A DNA stretch of 64,000 nt. It comes from Diplodia intermedia (lineage: Eukaryota > Ascomycota > Dothideomycetes > Botryosphaeriales > Botryosphaeriaceae). This document shows, one piece after another, positions 10,571 through 22,400 of this stretch (position 1 is its first letter; each line of letters starts with the position of its first letter). Location of the stretch: assembly GCA_021495925.1 (NCBI GenBank), contig JAKEKT010000102.1, positions 1 to 64,000 of the forward strand. Direction: 5' to 3'. The translations under genes and the position numbers were made by a program. The notes under the pieces were generated by a model. That model ran no database searches and had not been told where the DNA came from. It was given only the letters and a program-made list of their open reading frames with translations.

Positions 10571-11570
10571 TCAATGCGCCTTCTCCAACACCCCCTTCAC
10601 AACATCCTCCAAAGTCACCTTCGGCAGCCCCCCAACCAAGTCGTTCGCCAGATCCAACCCCGTCTCCTCAAACCACGTACCCCTCGGCACCTCGGCACCT
10701 CGGCATCACCAAGGTCGTCGAGCAGCAACGTCCGAGCTGTCGCGTGCGCTACATTTGCCAGCGTGACGGCAGTGAACTTGTGCGTGCCGGAGTCGAAGAC
10801 CTTGGCCTTTCGGCCGCGCACGTCGATTTTGAGGAAGCCGTTGGCGAGGGTCCTGAGGGCAACGTAAAGAGAAAAAAAAGAACAAAACTCAGTCAGTCCA
10901 CCCCGGAAACTCCCATCATCTCTCGCCCTTCACACTCCCCCGATACTCCACCAACGTCGACACAGATATCGTCGACAACGAAACTGGGTTACGACGACCG
11001 AACCCACCAACCCAACCAACCAACGCCCCGTCGCCACCGCCGTACGTCCACGCGAACCTCCCCCCGCCCTCGCCCTCGCATGCTCACCACCACCCTGATC
11101 CCCTTCGCCCCAAACACCGGCACCAAACCCCCTCGCCTACCGCATTCGCCGCCGTGTCGGCCCCGTCACCAGCCGCCCGCCGCCCGCCGCCGCCACACCA
11201 CGCGTCGACGAACCAACCGCACGCCCAGCAGCTCGTCGTCGTCGTCGCCGCCGACCGTCGACCGTCGACAGCGCGTTGACGACGGCCGTCTTGGCCGCGG
11301 AAGGGCGGCGGTCAGCTCGGCGGGGGTGAAGGCGGGGGAGAGACGGTGAGGATGGGGAAGCGGGATGTGGAGGAGGAAGGGGAGGAGGAAGAGGAGGAGG
11401 AGGCCCGGGTGGGGATGGTGAGTCGAGGTGGGGATGGGCGGCGGCGAGGGCGGTGCCGAGGGTGCCGCTGGCCTGTGGGTTGGGAGGGTGGATGGGAGGG
11501 GGAGGTTGTTTTGTGGGCGGGTTGGGACGGATGGACTCCTGCGATGAGGATTTTGCGGGAGGGGAGGGAC
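10571..11570 (-). pseudogene. Decayed NmrA/isoflavone-reductase-like gene
   Basis: On the minus strand, pieces of an NmrA-like NAD(P)-binding protein lie in order but in different frames. These are a KILIAG beta-strand near 11550, a GTLGTAL Rossmann glycine motif near 11455, LTAALRGQDAVVNALS-like sequence near 11310-11265, a FAWTY stretch near 11050, a KAKVFDSGTHKFTAVTL stretch near 10770, and a C-terminal LEDVVKGVLEKAH ending at a TGA (10573-10571). The frame is lost several times, and the middle is replaced by low-complexity Pro/Ser-coding sequence. One lesion is explicit: three 8-bp units at 10683-10706, where deleting one unit would rejoin the C-terminal frame. No single intron set restores the protein, so this is called a pseudogene. 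Confidence 0.65.
10683..10706. repeat. Three tandem copies of an 8-bp unit (CTCGGCAC/T) inside the NmrA-like pseudogene
   Basis: Two exact CTCGGCAC units are followed by CTCGGCAT. An even multiple of 8 bp cannot keep frame, so the number of copies decides the reading frame of the minus-strand gene. With one copy fewer the frame continues straight into the conserved C-terminus. Confidence 0.75.
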
Positions 11571-12843
11571 GACGTGGTTGATGCGGTTTTGTTGTTGTTT
11601 TCGTTGGGGTTTCTTTTTTTGATGATTTGAAGTCCTCCGGTGTTGCTGAGGGACGAAGAGTGAATCTACGCATGTTCTTGGAGTGTTTTGTTTTGTGTCT
11701 GTACCTTTGAGCTGGGTTTGTAATGCTGGAAGCCTTTCAGGCTTCGTGGGTACTCCATCGCAGCCACCTGCATTTGGCCGTCGTCACTCTGCCTAAGCGA
11801 AGGTTGGCAGCTGGGTCTATGGATGTAACAGTAAGCAACGAGGATCCTACCTTGCACGCAGAGTCAGTGATGCTGTGGCAGCTCGGTTACTGGTCTGAGA
11901 GGTATCAAGCTCTTATCTTGCATTCTGAGTGGTCGAGGCGCCGTCGAGTAAGCTCCCATCCACACACACAAAGGTCGCACCAAGATTAGGCAGTAAAGCA
12001 AGAGTGGTTATGGAGAAGGATCACATTCCTGCCACTCCAGAGATGGTGGTACGAGGCTCGAGAAGTTCCCCGCTGCGGTTTGCGGCGGCGCTGACAGCTC
12101 AACCCCCTTTTGCCGAATCTGCCGCGATTGCGTGACCAGGCCATACCTGGCAACGTAATACAGACAAGGTTTCGGGGCAACCATCTCATATTACCCATCC
12201 AACACCCTTTTGAAAAATGAATCCACCAGTTCTTAGCCGAAGCTTTCGCTGTCGCCTGTACACCATTTTGCTTTGGCTTCTTTTGCGCCCAACAAGGACG
12301 CGGGCAGGAGACCAATGATACAGGTGAAAGACATGTAAGAATAATCAACAACCGTCGTCATATACTGTGACTCCAGTTCCAAAGACACAGTGTTCGATGC
12401 CATCAACTCAGGAAGTTTGGGACGAATCGCTTTTGATTATATAGCTTTGCAAAGACAAGTACAGAGCACGAGTAGACGTACTTTTTTCTCGGAAGGGCGG
12501 CGGGAAGGGGAGGGAGGGGAGGACCCTTTTTTTTGTTTTTTTTTCGGAATGCAATATTGCTGTTACCAGGGTTCGCAGTCGCATATACCGGTCGAGATAG
12601 GTAAACACTTGAGTTGAGTCGCCTGATTCTAGGCGTAAAGTGGTGAATAATCGTATGCTGTCGGCTTTTCGTCATACTTACGTACACTAGATCGCATCCA
12701 CTGATGAGTCGGCCTTGTAAACACCTTGCAAAGAGAGAATTATATGCTTGCTACTATGTCCGACTAAGTAAAGAGCAAAGGTGAAAATAGATCAAGAGCT
12801 AGAAATCTAATCAGAAAACAATGTCATTCGAGTCTCGCGCATC
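11571..12843. other. Intergenic, no gene seen
   Basis: No open frame here shows conserved motifs. T-rich runs near 12528-12552 and 11606-11620 and an ordinary base composition suggest UTR or spacer. The 121-codon minus frame at 12351-11986 has no recognisable domain. Confidence 0.45.
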
Positions 12844-13674
12844 TCATTGCGCGGGCTTCCTCCCTTTTGCGACGAAAAGCGTTACAGTGAACTTTTCTCC
12901 AGCCTTCTTCTCCATCTCGGCCTCCTGGTCTATGACACTGAAACCGAAATCAACCAGTCCAGCCCCTTCAAAGAGACTGCGCATTCCTGACTCGTTGAAG
13001 CCATAAACTTTGACGTAGTCCTTGAGCTCGGGCGGTATGTCATGTGGCTTGTCGGAAAGCAAGTCGACGATGAAGAAGACACCGCCAGGCTTCAACCGCT
13101 CTGAGATGCGCTTGGTTGCCAGGAAGACGTCATCAAAGTGATGGAACCCAAGGCCAACAGCAGCAACGTCGAAGTTGAAGAGAGCCGGGTCAGCCAGATG
13201 GGCCCCGGGGTCGTTGGCGGCGACATTGCCCTGGATGGCGGACATTTGCTCAGGACTAAATCCTGCGGCGACGGCGCGAGAATTGTACTCGGTGGTCATG
13301 TTTGCGGACAAGTCGATCCCGCGGATCGTCGTCACAAAGGGACCAAGGGTCTGGCGTGCGCGAGCTAGTTAGCATCTCTGGAATGCAGCCGGAGGAGTGG
13401 CGATGGAATACCCGGGAGATTAGCCCAGTGCCGCAGGCATAGTCCAGGAGACGAACGTCTCTGCTCTTGTCGTGCTCCTTCGCCCAATCTACGCCAAACC
13501 AATCAAGACGTCCTCGAATCTCGCCAGTGATCATGCTGGCCATCTTCTTGTGCCAATCTTTGGCGTCGTACTGCGACGCCATTTCGCTTTGCATGGTTAG
13601 CCTGATATCGGCCCTACTGGGGCAACAAGGTACGCATACTCGAACTTTTGGCGGTTTGCTTCGGTCAAGCCCAT
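12844..13674 (-). CDS. Class I SAM-dependent methyltransferase
   Basis: Exons: 13674-13640 (35 nt), 13586-13412 and 13350-12844. This gives 238 aa with introns of 53 and 61 bp. Motif I is LLDYACGTG (about 58-66), followed by IRGIDLS (motif II), VAAVGLGFHH at the motif III/IV position and LKPGGVFFIVD (post-motif), all in the order of the Rossmann methyltransferases. The short first exon supplies MGLTEANRQKF before the conserved EMASQYD. A small-molecule methyltransferase is likely; the substrate cannot be read from the sequence. Confidence 0.85.
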
Positions 13675-13932
13675 GGCTGCGGATTGTGATGGCGAGAGGA
13701 GTCAATGGATAGTGTGATTCTGAACTGGATGTGATGATGGTCTATTTCACGGCTGCACATGTTTATGTATTGACGCTGTTTGAAGAGGCTGTGGGGCGCT
13801 GAGCCTGCGGGTGGCTGGCGGATAGAAATCGTTAAGTCTCCTAGTAATTCTCCCATTGGCCGCGCATCTCGGGGAACGGGACTAGCGATTTAGTCTCCGC
13901 GGAGCCATCGAGGCTGACAGTCGCCGAAACCA

Positions 13933-14926
13933 TCAGGCAAAGATGCTGTCGAGGCCAATGTCGCCGTGTGATGGGGCGGGCGAGTCGCTCTGCGCCTTCT
14001 GGCGTTGGTTCTCGAGCCCCTCGGCCCGCTTTCGCTCGCGTCTAGCTGCAGCATCCTCCCAGCTAGCTTGGCCCTTCTTTCCCTTCGCCAGCTCGCCGGT
14101 CTCGTGGAACTGGGCCAGCAGGTGGGCGCGGAACCTCGCAATGCGCGCGGTGTTGACAGAGAAGCGCTCGTTGGCCAGCTCCACCAGCGATTGCAGGTAC
14201 TGCTCGTCGACGACGGGCACCATGCGACCGGCCCCGCCCTCGCAGGCGATGACGGAGTCAAATGTGAGGCCGATGGAGCGGACGGCAACCATTGGGGTGA
14301 TGGAGCCGTCAGTGTTGGGATGCAGGCCGACCGCGCCACTCTCCCTGAAGCCTGCCTGCAGCGCGGCCGACAGGACTTTTTGGGCATCCGCGAGCGAGGC
14401 GGTCAGCAGGTGCAATATCTACGTTTCATCAGGCGCTGCACGACTCAAGCGGCGATGCTGGACGTACCATGGCCTCGAACTTGAGGTGGACGTGTCGCTG
14501 GCCGGCGTGGTGCTCAGCGCGCGCGCGGCCGCCGGCAGTGGCAGCAGCGTCGAGGCCGAACAGGGCCGTGAAGTGCTGGCCCGCTCCAGCTGCATCTGCT
14601 GCGGGCATTGGAACCGGTTCATGGGACACGAACAGCCACTGTCCACCGCCTTTTCCTCCTGCGCCGGCGATGCTCGTCTCCGCGGGCGCTTCGCGCGGCT
14701 CGCTGCCCTCAGCGGCTGCCGCCCGCTTCTTGCCCTCGAGGAAGGCGCTGATGCGGCCGGCGCAGCTCGACGTCGTTACCAGCCCCTCAATGGCATTTAT
14801 CTCGTTGATGAGCGTGCGAATGCCCTCGTCGACGGAGCCCTTGGGCGACGCGTCGCTGTAGTCGGCTGCAGGCTGCGCGAGCTGCTGCAGAATGCGGTGT
14901 TTCTTGGCGGCGAATGCAGACGCCAT
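13933..14926 (-). CDS. TYW3: tRNA wybutosine-synthesising protein 3 (TYW3)
   Basis: Exons 14926-14468 and 14418-13933 with a 49-bp intron give 314 aa. The family signature is clear: an N-terminal FAAKK helix, LINEINAIEGLVTTSSCAGR (about 39-58), HLKFEAMILHLL (about 144-155), then AGFRESG and VAVRSIGLTFD. TYW3 methylates N4 of the demethylwyosine intermediate at position 37 of tRNA-Phe, the step before TYW4/TYW2 processing in wybutosine synthesis. Alanine-rich linkers lengthen the protein relative to yeast, and the C-terminus is a charged coiled tail (WEDAAARRERKRAEG). The gene starts 311 bp from the divergent DUF2461 gene. Confidence 0.88.
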
Positions 14927-15237
14927 TGGGGGCAGCGCGGCACAGATCGAGCGACAACGGCGCGGGCTGGAGCTGCGACGGTGTGCGGGCTGCTGGTGGA
15001 GAGATTTTTGTCGGGGGCCGGGGGAAGCCTGACGGACCAGGCAGCAAGGCCAAGGCCCAGCCCGCGCGCCCCCGTCAGGTGGACACGCGAGGAGGCGTCG
15101 CAGCTAGGAGCTCCTGTGCGTCATCCACCCACCGCCCGGCCGCCAGAGCATTGCTGCGCGAACACCAACACCGCCGAACTCGCGCACATCGCCCCAGTCG
15201 GACTGCCGCCCGCACAGTTGCCTCCGAGCCCGCAGCC
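14927..15237. promoter_or_regulatory. Shared upstream region of TYW3 and the DUF2461 gene
   Basis: The start codons of two divergent genes are 311 bp apart, so this GC-rich segment must hold both promoters. I see no TATA box. The arrangement suits constitutive, housekeeping-type transcription. Confidence 0.5.
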
Positions 15238-18200
15238 ATGCCCCGTCGTTCTCTCCGACAATCCGCCGGCGCCGCCTCCAAGAGGCCCAGCTCGCCCCAG
15301 TCCACGCCGGCTCGGCAGTCCAAGCGGTCCAGGGTCTCTGCTCGCTCCAAAGCCACGCCTACCAAGAGTCAGTATTTCGAGCAGGAGCTAGACGAGGACC
15401 CTGGGCGCGATCAGTCCGAGCCCGGCCATACGCTTGCAAAAGACGAGTCTGGCTACGAGGACGAGGACGCCACTGGCATCGGCTCCAGCACGGGTTCCGA
15501 CGATGCTGAGGATGACGCATACTCCTCCGATGAACGCCCCGCGTCCAAGAAGAGGGGTCGTCCGCAGAAGCCAGCCCGCGCAACAAAGGCTGCCGCGGCG
15601 GGGGGCAAGAAGGGCAAAGAGATGTGGAGGACGGGCGTCGACACAGGCCTAGAACCAGGCACAAAGCTGATCATCAAGAAGCCCAAGCCCAGGGACGCTG
15701 GTGATACGCCGTATACAGATGACACCATACACCCGAATACACTGTTGTTCTTAAAAGACTTGGCCCGCAACAATGACCGCGAGTGGCTGAAGAGTGAGCA
15801 CCCCTCCATCCTCACGCGCGCCCGACTCGGTCGCCCTGTCGCCGTGTCTCTCAGCTCATCGTCATACCCCCATCATATCTGTCCACAAGAGACCGCTAGC
15901 CATCCGACACGTGTCACTCTCTTAAGGTCCGCGCCCCGAGTCTAAAGCTAACGTACTGTGACTATATGCAGTGCACGACCCGGACTACCGCACATCCTTG
16001 AAGGACTTCAACTCATTCGTCGAGCGGCTGACAGAGAAGGTCATCGAGGCAGACGACACCATCCCTGAGCTGCCCACCAAAGACATTGTGAGTTGAATGC
16101 AAGTCAGCTGAATCACGCAAAGCTAATGCACCCTGCACAGGTCTTCCGAATCTACAGAGATATCAGATTTAGCTCTGATCCAACGCCGTACAAGGTCGGA
16201 AACTCCCACCGGAGGCCTGCAAGATACACGCTAACAGACAGCAGACGCACTTTGCCGCCGCTTGGTCTGTTTTGAAACCGCCCTGCAACGCCATTCACTG
16301 AACCGCCTCTAGGTCCAGAACCGGCCGGAAGGGGCCATATGCAGCATACTACGTGCATATCGAACCGAATGCCAATTTCGTCGGTAAGTCAGCTCTATCA
16401 AAAGTTGTTATCACACATCGATTGCCGCCTGTGGGTGAGGAGCGGAGCATGTCGACAAGGGTCCATCTGCAGTAGCGTTGCAGGCTGCATGGGCAAATTC
16501 CAAATGAGCCGCAAAATGCGCCACGGTTCGTCTCCGACAGCGTGCTGCCGTGGAACCCTTTCTGGGCACCCGTAACGCAAGGGACACGAACCTTCGGCCA
16601 AACCACCTTGCGCGGGATCTACGGGCTGTGATACCTTCCCACGCTACGCTTGTGGTCGGCAGAAAGCCACGCGCCTTTGATTGCGGACGCCAAGAGCTGG
16701 AGCCGTCTGTCACTTCTGTACGACATCCACCCGGCCCAGATGGAGCGACCCCTGCCAATGGTTTGCTTCGCCAGGACTTAGCCGGACGACGATGGAAATG
16801 GTCAGCAGACGTCGCTCGGGCAATTAAATGCCGTGCAACGACGCCAGAGGCTGCCTTGCCCTCATCTACCGACCTTTCCTATCGTCACGATCGCCTACGC
16901 CTTTCCCACTATGCCAATATGTGCGTATGTCGCTCCGCTGTAACGCCGTTGTCAATCCTCGACGAAGGTACGCCCGCTTCGGCGGGTGACCCTGTTATGG
17001 CCAATCGCGGCTGAGAGATGTGCGTACGAGGGTACAACGTCAGAGGACGAACCCACAGTCACCCGTGGTTGTTAACCTCAGCCCACTGGCAGCACCCCTC
17101 ATCGACAGAGAGGGTGTCATGTCTCTGAACCGACTGTACAGAGCTTGGTGTGAAGGCTCAACTGCTACACCGCTCCTTCGGCGCCCGGCGGCGCAACTCG
17201 CTTTGCCCAGGTCTTCACCGCGATTTGTTCGTCTCGAAAGGATTCAACCTACTGCAACACCGGTTCATTAGCCCACAACACAGCAGCAAGTTGTTAGGCT
17301 TCAGCTCTCAGTACCCGTGACTGGAGGTCACTGCTTTTGCACGACGGATTGATCCTGGGGCCGCGGCTGTTGCGTTTGCAGCGTCTACTGCACTTTCCGT
17401 TGCACTACTTCGGAGCATGGTCCAGACGACCCTGCTATCAGCATGGGCTTGGGTGTTCCTATCCGTTGAATCTGGGACAACGGGTAGAGGCTGCAGAAGT
17501 AATTCGTAGCGCCTGGTCAACCGCACTCCCACCCGATAGGGCGTACTGTGCCTATCAGGGCACAAAAAGCAGCGTGACCAATCGAGGACGACGTTTTAGA
17601 AGTGCTCAGGAGATCGAAGTGGTTAAAGAGATGGATGCGCTCCCAACACAGCCCCACGAGAGATTCGCCACTCGTGGAACCCGTAGGCTCCAACCACCCT
17701 GCGGACGACGACCGGCTCGTGTACAACGAAGCATGACAACTGCCGTTGATACGAGCGTGGAATTCAATCCACGAGGCCTCCGAGGCACTCTGACTGCTTT
17801 CTGTCAAAGCTGCGCTAGCTCAGTCGCTCGGAGTCGTGAACTGCGCGAAGGACGAGTCATCTAGTGTGGATGAACCTAGAGGCTCTGGCAATGTCACGCT
17901 GGCCGTCCATCGCGCCAATTCCCCTTTATTGTCATTCTGCCGATCCCTGTAGTCGCTCGGTCGTGTGCGAGTGTGTGGTGATCGCGTTCCGCTGACTGAC
18001 GGCTCGTCTAGGTGGCGGCCTCTGGATGCCCGCAGCGGACAGTCTCCAGAAGCTGAGGCGCGAGATCGATCGCAAGCCCCACAAGATCAAACGTGTCTTG
18101 ACCGATGTGAATCTCCGGAGGGAATTCTTCGATGGAATCCCGAACGACGAGAAGGCGGCGGTGCGAGCCTTTGCGAAGAAGAATGCTGAAAGCGCACTCA

Positions 18201-19422
18201 AGGTTAGGTCAGTATCTTCAAACTCCCCAACACGACAGTCCCAAGCACAGGAAGCACAAGAACAAGGTAGCAAGGCGTCCGATGATGCTGTTGATGATGG
18301 TCGCGCGAGCCCGAGGTTGCGAGTCGATTCGACGCGTCCTCGGCATGCCAAAGCACTGGGTACATTCCTCGCCAGCCCATGGTCGGTATGGCTGTTTTCG
18401 CACAGTAAAAGCACACGAGCAACGGTGAGAGGAGTCGGAGGGATGAAATTTGCACTCTGCCGAAGGATCCTTATTGAAGATGGAACGGCTATCTCTAGTG
18501 GGGGAGACTCCCGTGGGCTCGGTTCACTAGCAAGTCATTGTCCGGAGCCACCATCCAACCCCAACAGCAGTTTAGATTCCTTTGGGAGACCCGAATCCGC
18601 CCTACCGAGGCGAAGGAGGTGGCGGCTGAGTGGAAACGAAATAGTCTTCACGGGGGTCGGACAAACGGGGCGTCCGGATGGCGCTCTGGACAGCTCACGC
18701 GCGCAGACTTCTCGGACGACTTCGTGCTCCGGACCGGCGCTGAAACGGCTATCTCTTGCCACGTTGGGTGCCTGGATTGTTCACGCTAATCATGAGGCGT
18801 CTGATTCGCCGCTTCTTGCTGGAGCGATGCTAACAGTTGTGCGGTCACTAGGCCCCAAGGATACGAGAAAGACCATCGAGACATCGAACTGCTGCGGCTG
18901 CGCAGCTTCACGATTGGCAAGAAGCTGGACGACAGCGCAGTGGTGGGAGCGGGAGGACTGCAGCGGATAACTGACTTGATCGCATGCATGGTGCCATTTG
19001 TAAGTTCTCTCCGCACAAGGCGCTGGACGGCCGAGAGTCTATTGCCAGTCTATCGACGTGCTTAGGCGCCAAGGAAGGCGCGCGTTTCCGCAAGGAGGAG
19101 CAGGCGGTGTCTGGGCTGACAACACATCGCCGAAGTCATCTGCGGGCCGGCAGGCCTGGCAGAGACGGCGGAAGTGTAAGCCGGGCGCGGCAGGCTTACA
19201 ATGTTACCTGTCTTATTTTTGCCGTCTGCCGCGCTGGGCGGGGATGATGGTGGATTGAGCCTGGCCAACCACGGGCAGCAGCGGCAGAGCAACGCGGTGG
19301 ACACATCACCGCTAGAGCAGTGGCTAACCTTGCGGTGCATGCAGATCACGTACCTCAACAGCGTAGTCATGCCGGACGCGCCGTCGAGCGGCGACGGCAG
19401 CGGCGCCGAGGGCGACGAGTAG
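15238..19422 (+). CDS. DUF2461 (TIGR02453) family protein with three giant introns
   Basis: Exons: 15238-15793, 15972-16087, 16141-16194, 16245-16264 (20 nt), 16313-16383, 18012-18207, 18852-18999 and 19345-19422. They give 412 aa and every junction keeps frame. Residues 1-170 are basic, Ser/Thr/acidic and disordered, with an AT-hook-like KKRGRPQK, suggesting a nuclear protein. From about 175 the DUF2461 domain reads LFLKDLARNNDREWLK, VERLTEKVIEADDTIPELP, FRIYRDIRFSSDPTPYK, THFAAAW, GPYAAYYVHIEP, FVGGGLWMP, RKPHKIKRVLTD, ELLRLRSFTIGKKL and MVPFITYLNSVVMP. The molecular function of the family is unknown. Introns 1-4 are 178, 53, 50 and 48 bp, but introns 5-7 are 1628, 644 and 345 bp. These have standard donors (GTAAGT, GTCAGT, GTAAGT) and GCTGAC or GCTAAC branch sites 15-30 bp before the AG, so they look like true spliceosomal introns. 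Confidence 0.82.
16384..18011 (+). other. 1628-bp intron of the DUF2461 gene
   Basis: This intron sits inside the conserved FVG-GGLW motif of DUF2461. Donor GTAAGT and acceptor TCGTCTAG with a GCTGAC branch-like site upstream are normal; only the length is extreme for a filamentous ascomycete. Open frames inside (for example 17337-17864) have no recognisable domain. I see no terminal inverted repeats or target-site duplication, so a recent transposon is not proven. An old insertion is still the simplest source. Confidence 0.6.
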
Positions 19423-22400
19423 CCCGGCTCCGCCGAAGAAGGGGCGGCCGCGTGAGCGCCGCGAGGCGGTGGGCTCGAGGAGCGTTTGCTTTGGCGCGCA
19501 GGTGCAGCTGGCCGCTCGGACGGAGGGCGGCGCAGCGCAGCGCATTGGCGTGCGGGCGATCGTGTAGAAGCGAATGAGTTGTCACTCTCTCGTACTTGCA
19601 GGTGCGGCAATGTGGTGCGAATCAAGGCAGCTGAAACGCCCGGGTACCGCCGCGCCTAGCGGGACACTCGCATATGGGAGAGCATCATGTGACCGCGAGC
19701 CATGCAAAATTCGGATTTAACTGATGGGCGTAGCAGGGAGCGTCGCGCGGGCCGGCAGGACGAGAGGGTGGGGTCTCGCGTTGGCTACCCGGGCCTTTGC
19801 TGCCCCTGCACCTGCGCCTGCCCGCCGCGGCCAAGCACCCAAGCACGCTCGGGAGGTTGTGCCCGTCCGCAGCAAGCAGAAAAGTTTAATTGATTGTCTG
19901 CTGCACGTCCTAGCGCTTCGTCATGCTGCCTGCGGTCATCCCATCCCCATCCACAACGCCCGGCGAGTGTGCAGCGCACCACCGGTCAACCACGCGGGCG
20001 CTGCCACGGTCTGGCGCTGGCGCGGCGCCGCATGCCCGCGCCTGAGGAGCCAGCCCCGGCGCCCCAGCCCGCCCGGCCTCCCGCGCGCCTGAAGAATGCC
20101 CGACGGTTTCGTCGATATGCGCGCTCGCCCCGAGATAGGGACGGCCCGCAATTTCTGCGAGGCTGCATGGGCTTTCCGATCGTTCGAGATAAATAAAAGC
20201 ACGCCCCCCGTCATCCTCCGCCGCCGCACACCCACCGCCAAACCCCAGCCATGTACTGTACACCCCCCCAATAATCTATCCACGGCGCGGGACCGTCCTC
20301 CCGTTTGGGAAGCGCCGCGCCGCCAACCTCCATGCGTCGCCTGTGTTTCCCGCGGGGCCTGGTGTTGAGACGCGCAACGGCATCCTTCCGCCCAGCCTTC
20401 TAGCTTCCAGCCCTCGCCCACTGCTCGCCCGGCGCTACGCCAACGCCCATCTGACGGAAACCCCCTTGAGTTCACATCCCCCGCGCTCCGGCTGCGGCCC
20501 AGACGCCCGCACCGTTGCCTGTCAATCGTCTCAGCCCCAGCCACTGCTGCTCCCGCCGCCGCAGCTGCCGAACCGCGCGAAGCGGCGGTGAGCATGCGCG
20601 GCAGTTGAGCTCCCGCCGCGCGTGCCTGTCGCCGTGCCTGTCGATGCGGCGGCGATGACGATGTGGTATTGTTGAATCTGCGCGCTGCATGGGTGCACCG
20701 CGTCGCAGCCGGCCGGGGGCACGCAAGCGCACAGCAAGTCAGCCGGAGGAGCGCAGAGCGGAGCGGCCTCACGATCACCTCGAGTTCCAGATCTCCCCCG
20801 CCTGATCGCACTCTGGCGCACGCGCCGGGCTGCTGCCGCATCCGCCGCCTCGCCTTACCCTTGCCTTGCCTTGCCGCAACCGCAGCGCGCGATCAGCCAT
20901 CCACCAGCCAGCGAGCCAGCCCGCAGCCCGGCCAGCCAGACAGCCCATGCATCCAAGCGTACCGCGGCACCCCCCCGGCCCAAGCCCCAATCGTCCAAAG
21001 CGAGGGGCAACGGCTTGCCGCGGATGCATGCGATGCTTCTGCTGGAGGGCCTCTCCAGTATTGGCCGATGGGCGACGGGGCGGCGCGGTCCAATCGAAGG
21101 CTGCCCGCCCTGCCAAACGCCATCGTGTGCTCCTGTGCTCCTGCGCCTCCTGCCTGCAGACTCGATGTGCTCCTGCTTATGGCAGACGGCCCTCTCGGCC
21201 GCACCTGCTCCTTTCAGGCGCGATCAGTACATTGCTTTGCCCGCTTGAGTTTGCGGTGCAGCCGCGGCTCCGCAATAAATCAGTTAGGGATGCAGCCTTT
21301 GAGGGGGGGAGTCTTGGTCAACGGCTACAGGGCGCTGACGGCAGCCATCACGGTCGAGGCCTGACGGCAGATGCACCAGGAACACCACAGCCCCTCTCCG
21401 CCTCTGCCCTATCGTGCCCCTCGCTGTTCTCTAATAACCTCGACCGCACGGCATGCCAGATGGAGCATTTCCGCGCATCGCGGATGGATGCCTGCCGTAC
21501 ATAACCTCCGCGGCCGCGCGCTAAAAACAAAAACGGTCAAGGGCCACGGGCTGCAGGCTTGGGCCAGGGCCTGCAAGTGGGCTCATCCTTTCCGCGCCGC
21601 CCCCAGCATGGACGTCGACGAATGCTATATTCGGCGACGTGCTGGTTAAAGTTCTGTCACATTTTATTTTTTGTTGATGCTCCGTCGAGTGCGTGTAAGA
21701 CGGAGACCGTCGATGTTTCGGGTCCGCCTCAGGCCACAGGGCGGGAGAGGCACCTTGCGGGGAATAAAATAATGCTAATGCCAATGCCCGACGCCATTGC
21801 CGCCCAGCTGAAGAAGGATCTCGCAAAGTGCGCAGGCCTTGGTCTGATCGTGGTGTGGGGGGGGCTGAGCAGCCGGTGACGACGATAGAGCTCGCGTGGA
21901 GGAGGCATGACGCCGCTTGCCCGTCGGCGGCGCCAACAGGCATGAAGTAAGCTCCAAACGCGGCTCGTAACGGACGACGGCGGGCGCGACACGAATCGAT
22001 GGACTGCATCTGCGAGGATTAGCAGGTCCATGGGCGCGCAAGGAGAGAGTAAAAAAATAAAAAAAAAATAAAAAGAGAGGCGCGACTGCGCGAAGGCGGA
22101 GGTGCCGTCACCAGTCAGGAATTGCACGCCCGCCATCGGCTGTTGCCTTGTCACGCACCGTCATGCCTTGCCTTTCGCCTTGCATTTCTGGCCCCCTCTC
22201 ACGCCCCCTCCTCTCCGCGTCCTCCCGCCTTTTCGTGTTACCGAGGACGGGGGCGTGCGGTAACAGAACCAGGATTTCAGCCGTTGTCCACCCGCCGCCG
22301 CCCTTTTTCCCACGTGGAATCTCGAACCTCACGAATCGTCCCGGCCCGCAGCAGGTCGCGGCGGGCGATTTGGGGCCCGCCCCGTTCCCGGTCAGGTTCC

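Noticed and set aside
10519..11349. 276-codon plus-strand open frame
   Set aside because: It is antisense to the NmrA-like remnant; its Pro/Ser/Arg composition reflects GC-rich repeats rather than a protein family.
16384..18011. Recent transposon inside the giant intron
   Set aside because: No terminal repeats, target-site duplication, transposase or reverse-transcriptase motifs could be found by eye. An old insertion remains possible.
18026..18970. Open frame reading through the 644-bp intron of the DUF2461 gene
   Set aside because: After the intron it is out of frame with the conserved ELLRLRSFTIG motif, so intron retention would destroy rather than extend the protein.
19894..21504. Long overlapping open frames on both strands (100-300 codons)
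   Set aside because: They are GC-rich, domain-free and mirrored on both strands. No start context, introns or motifs support coding.
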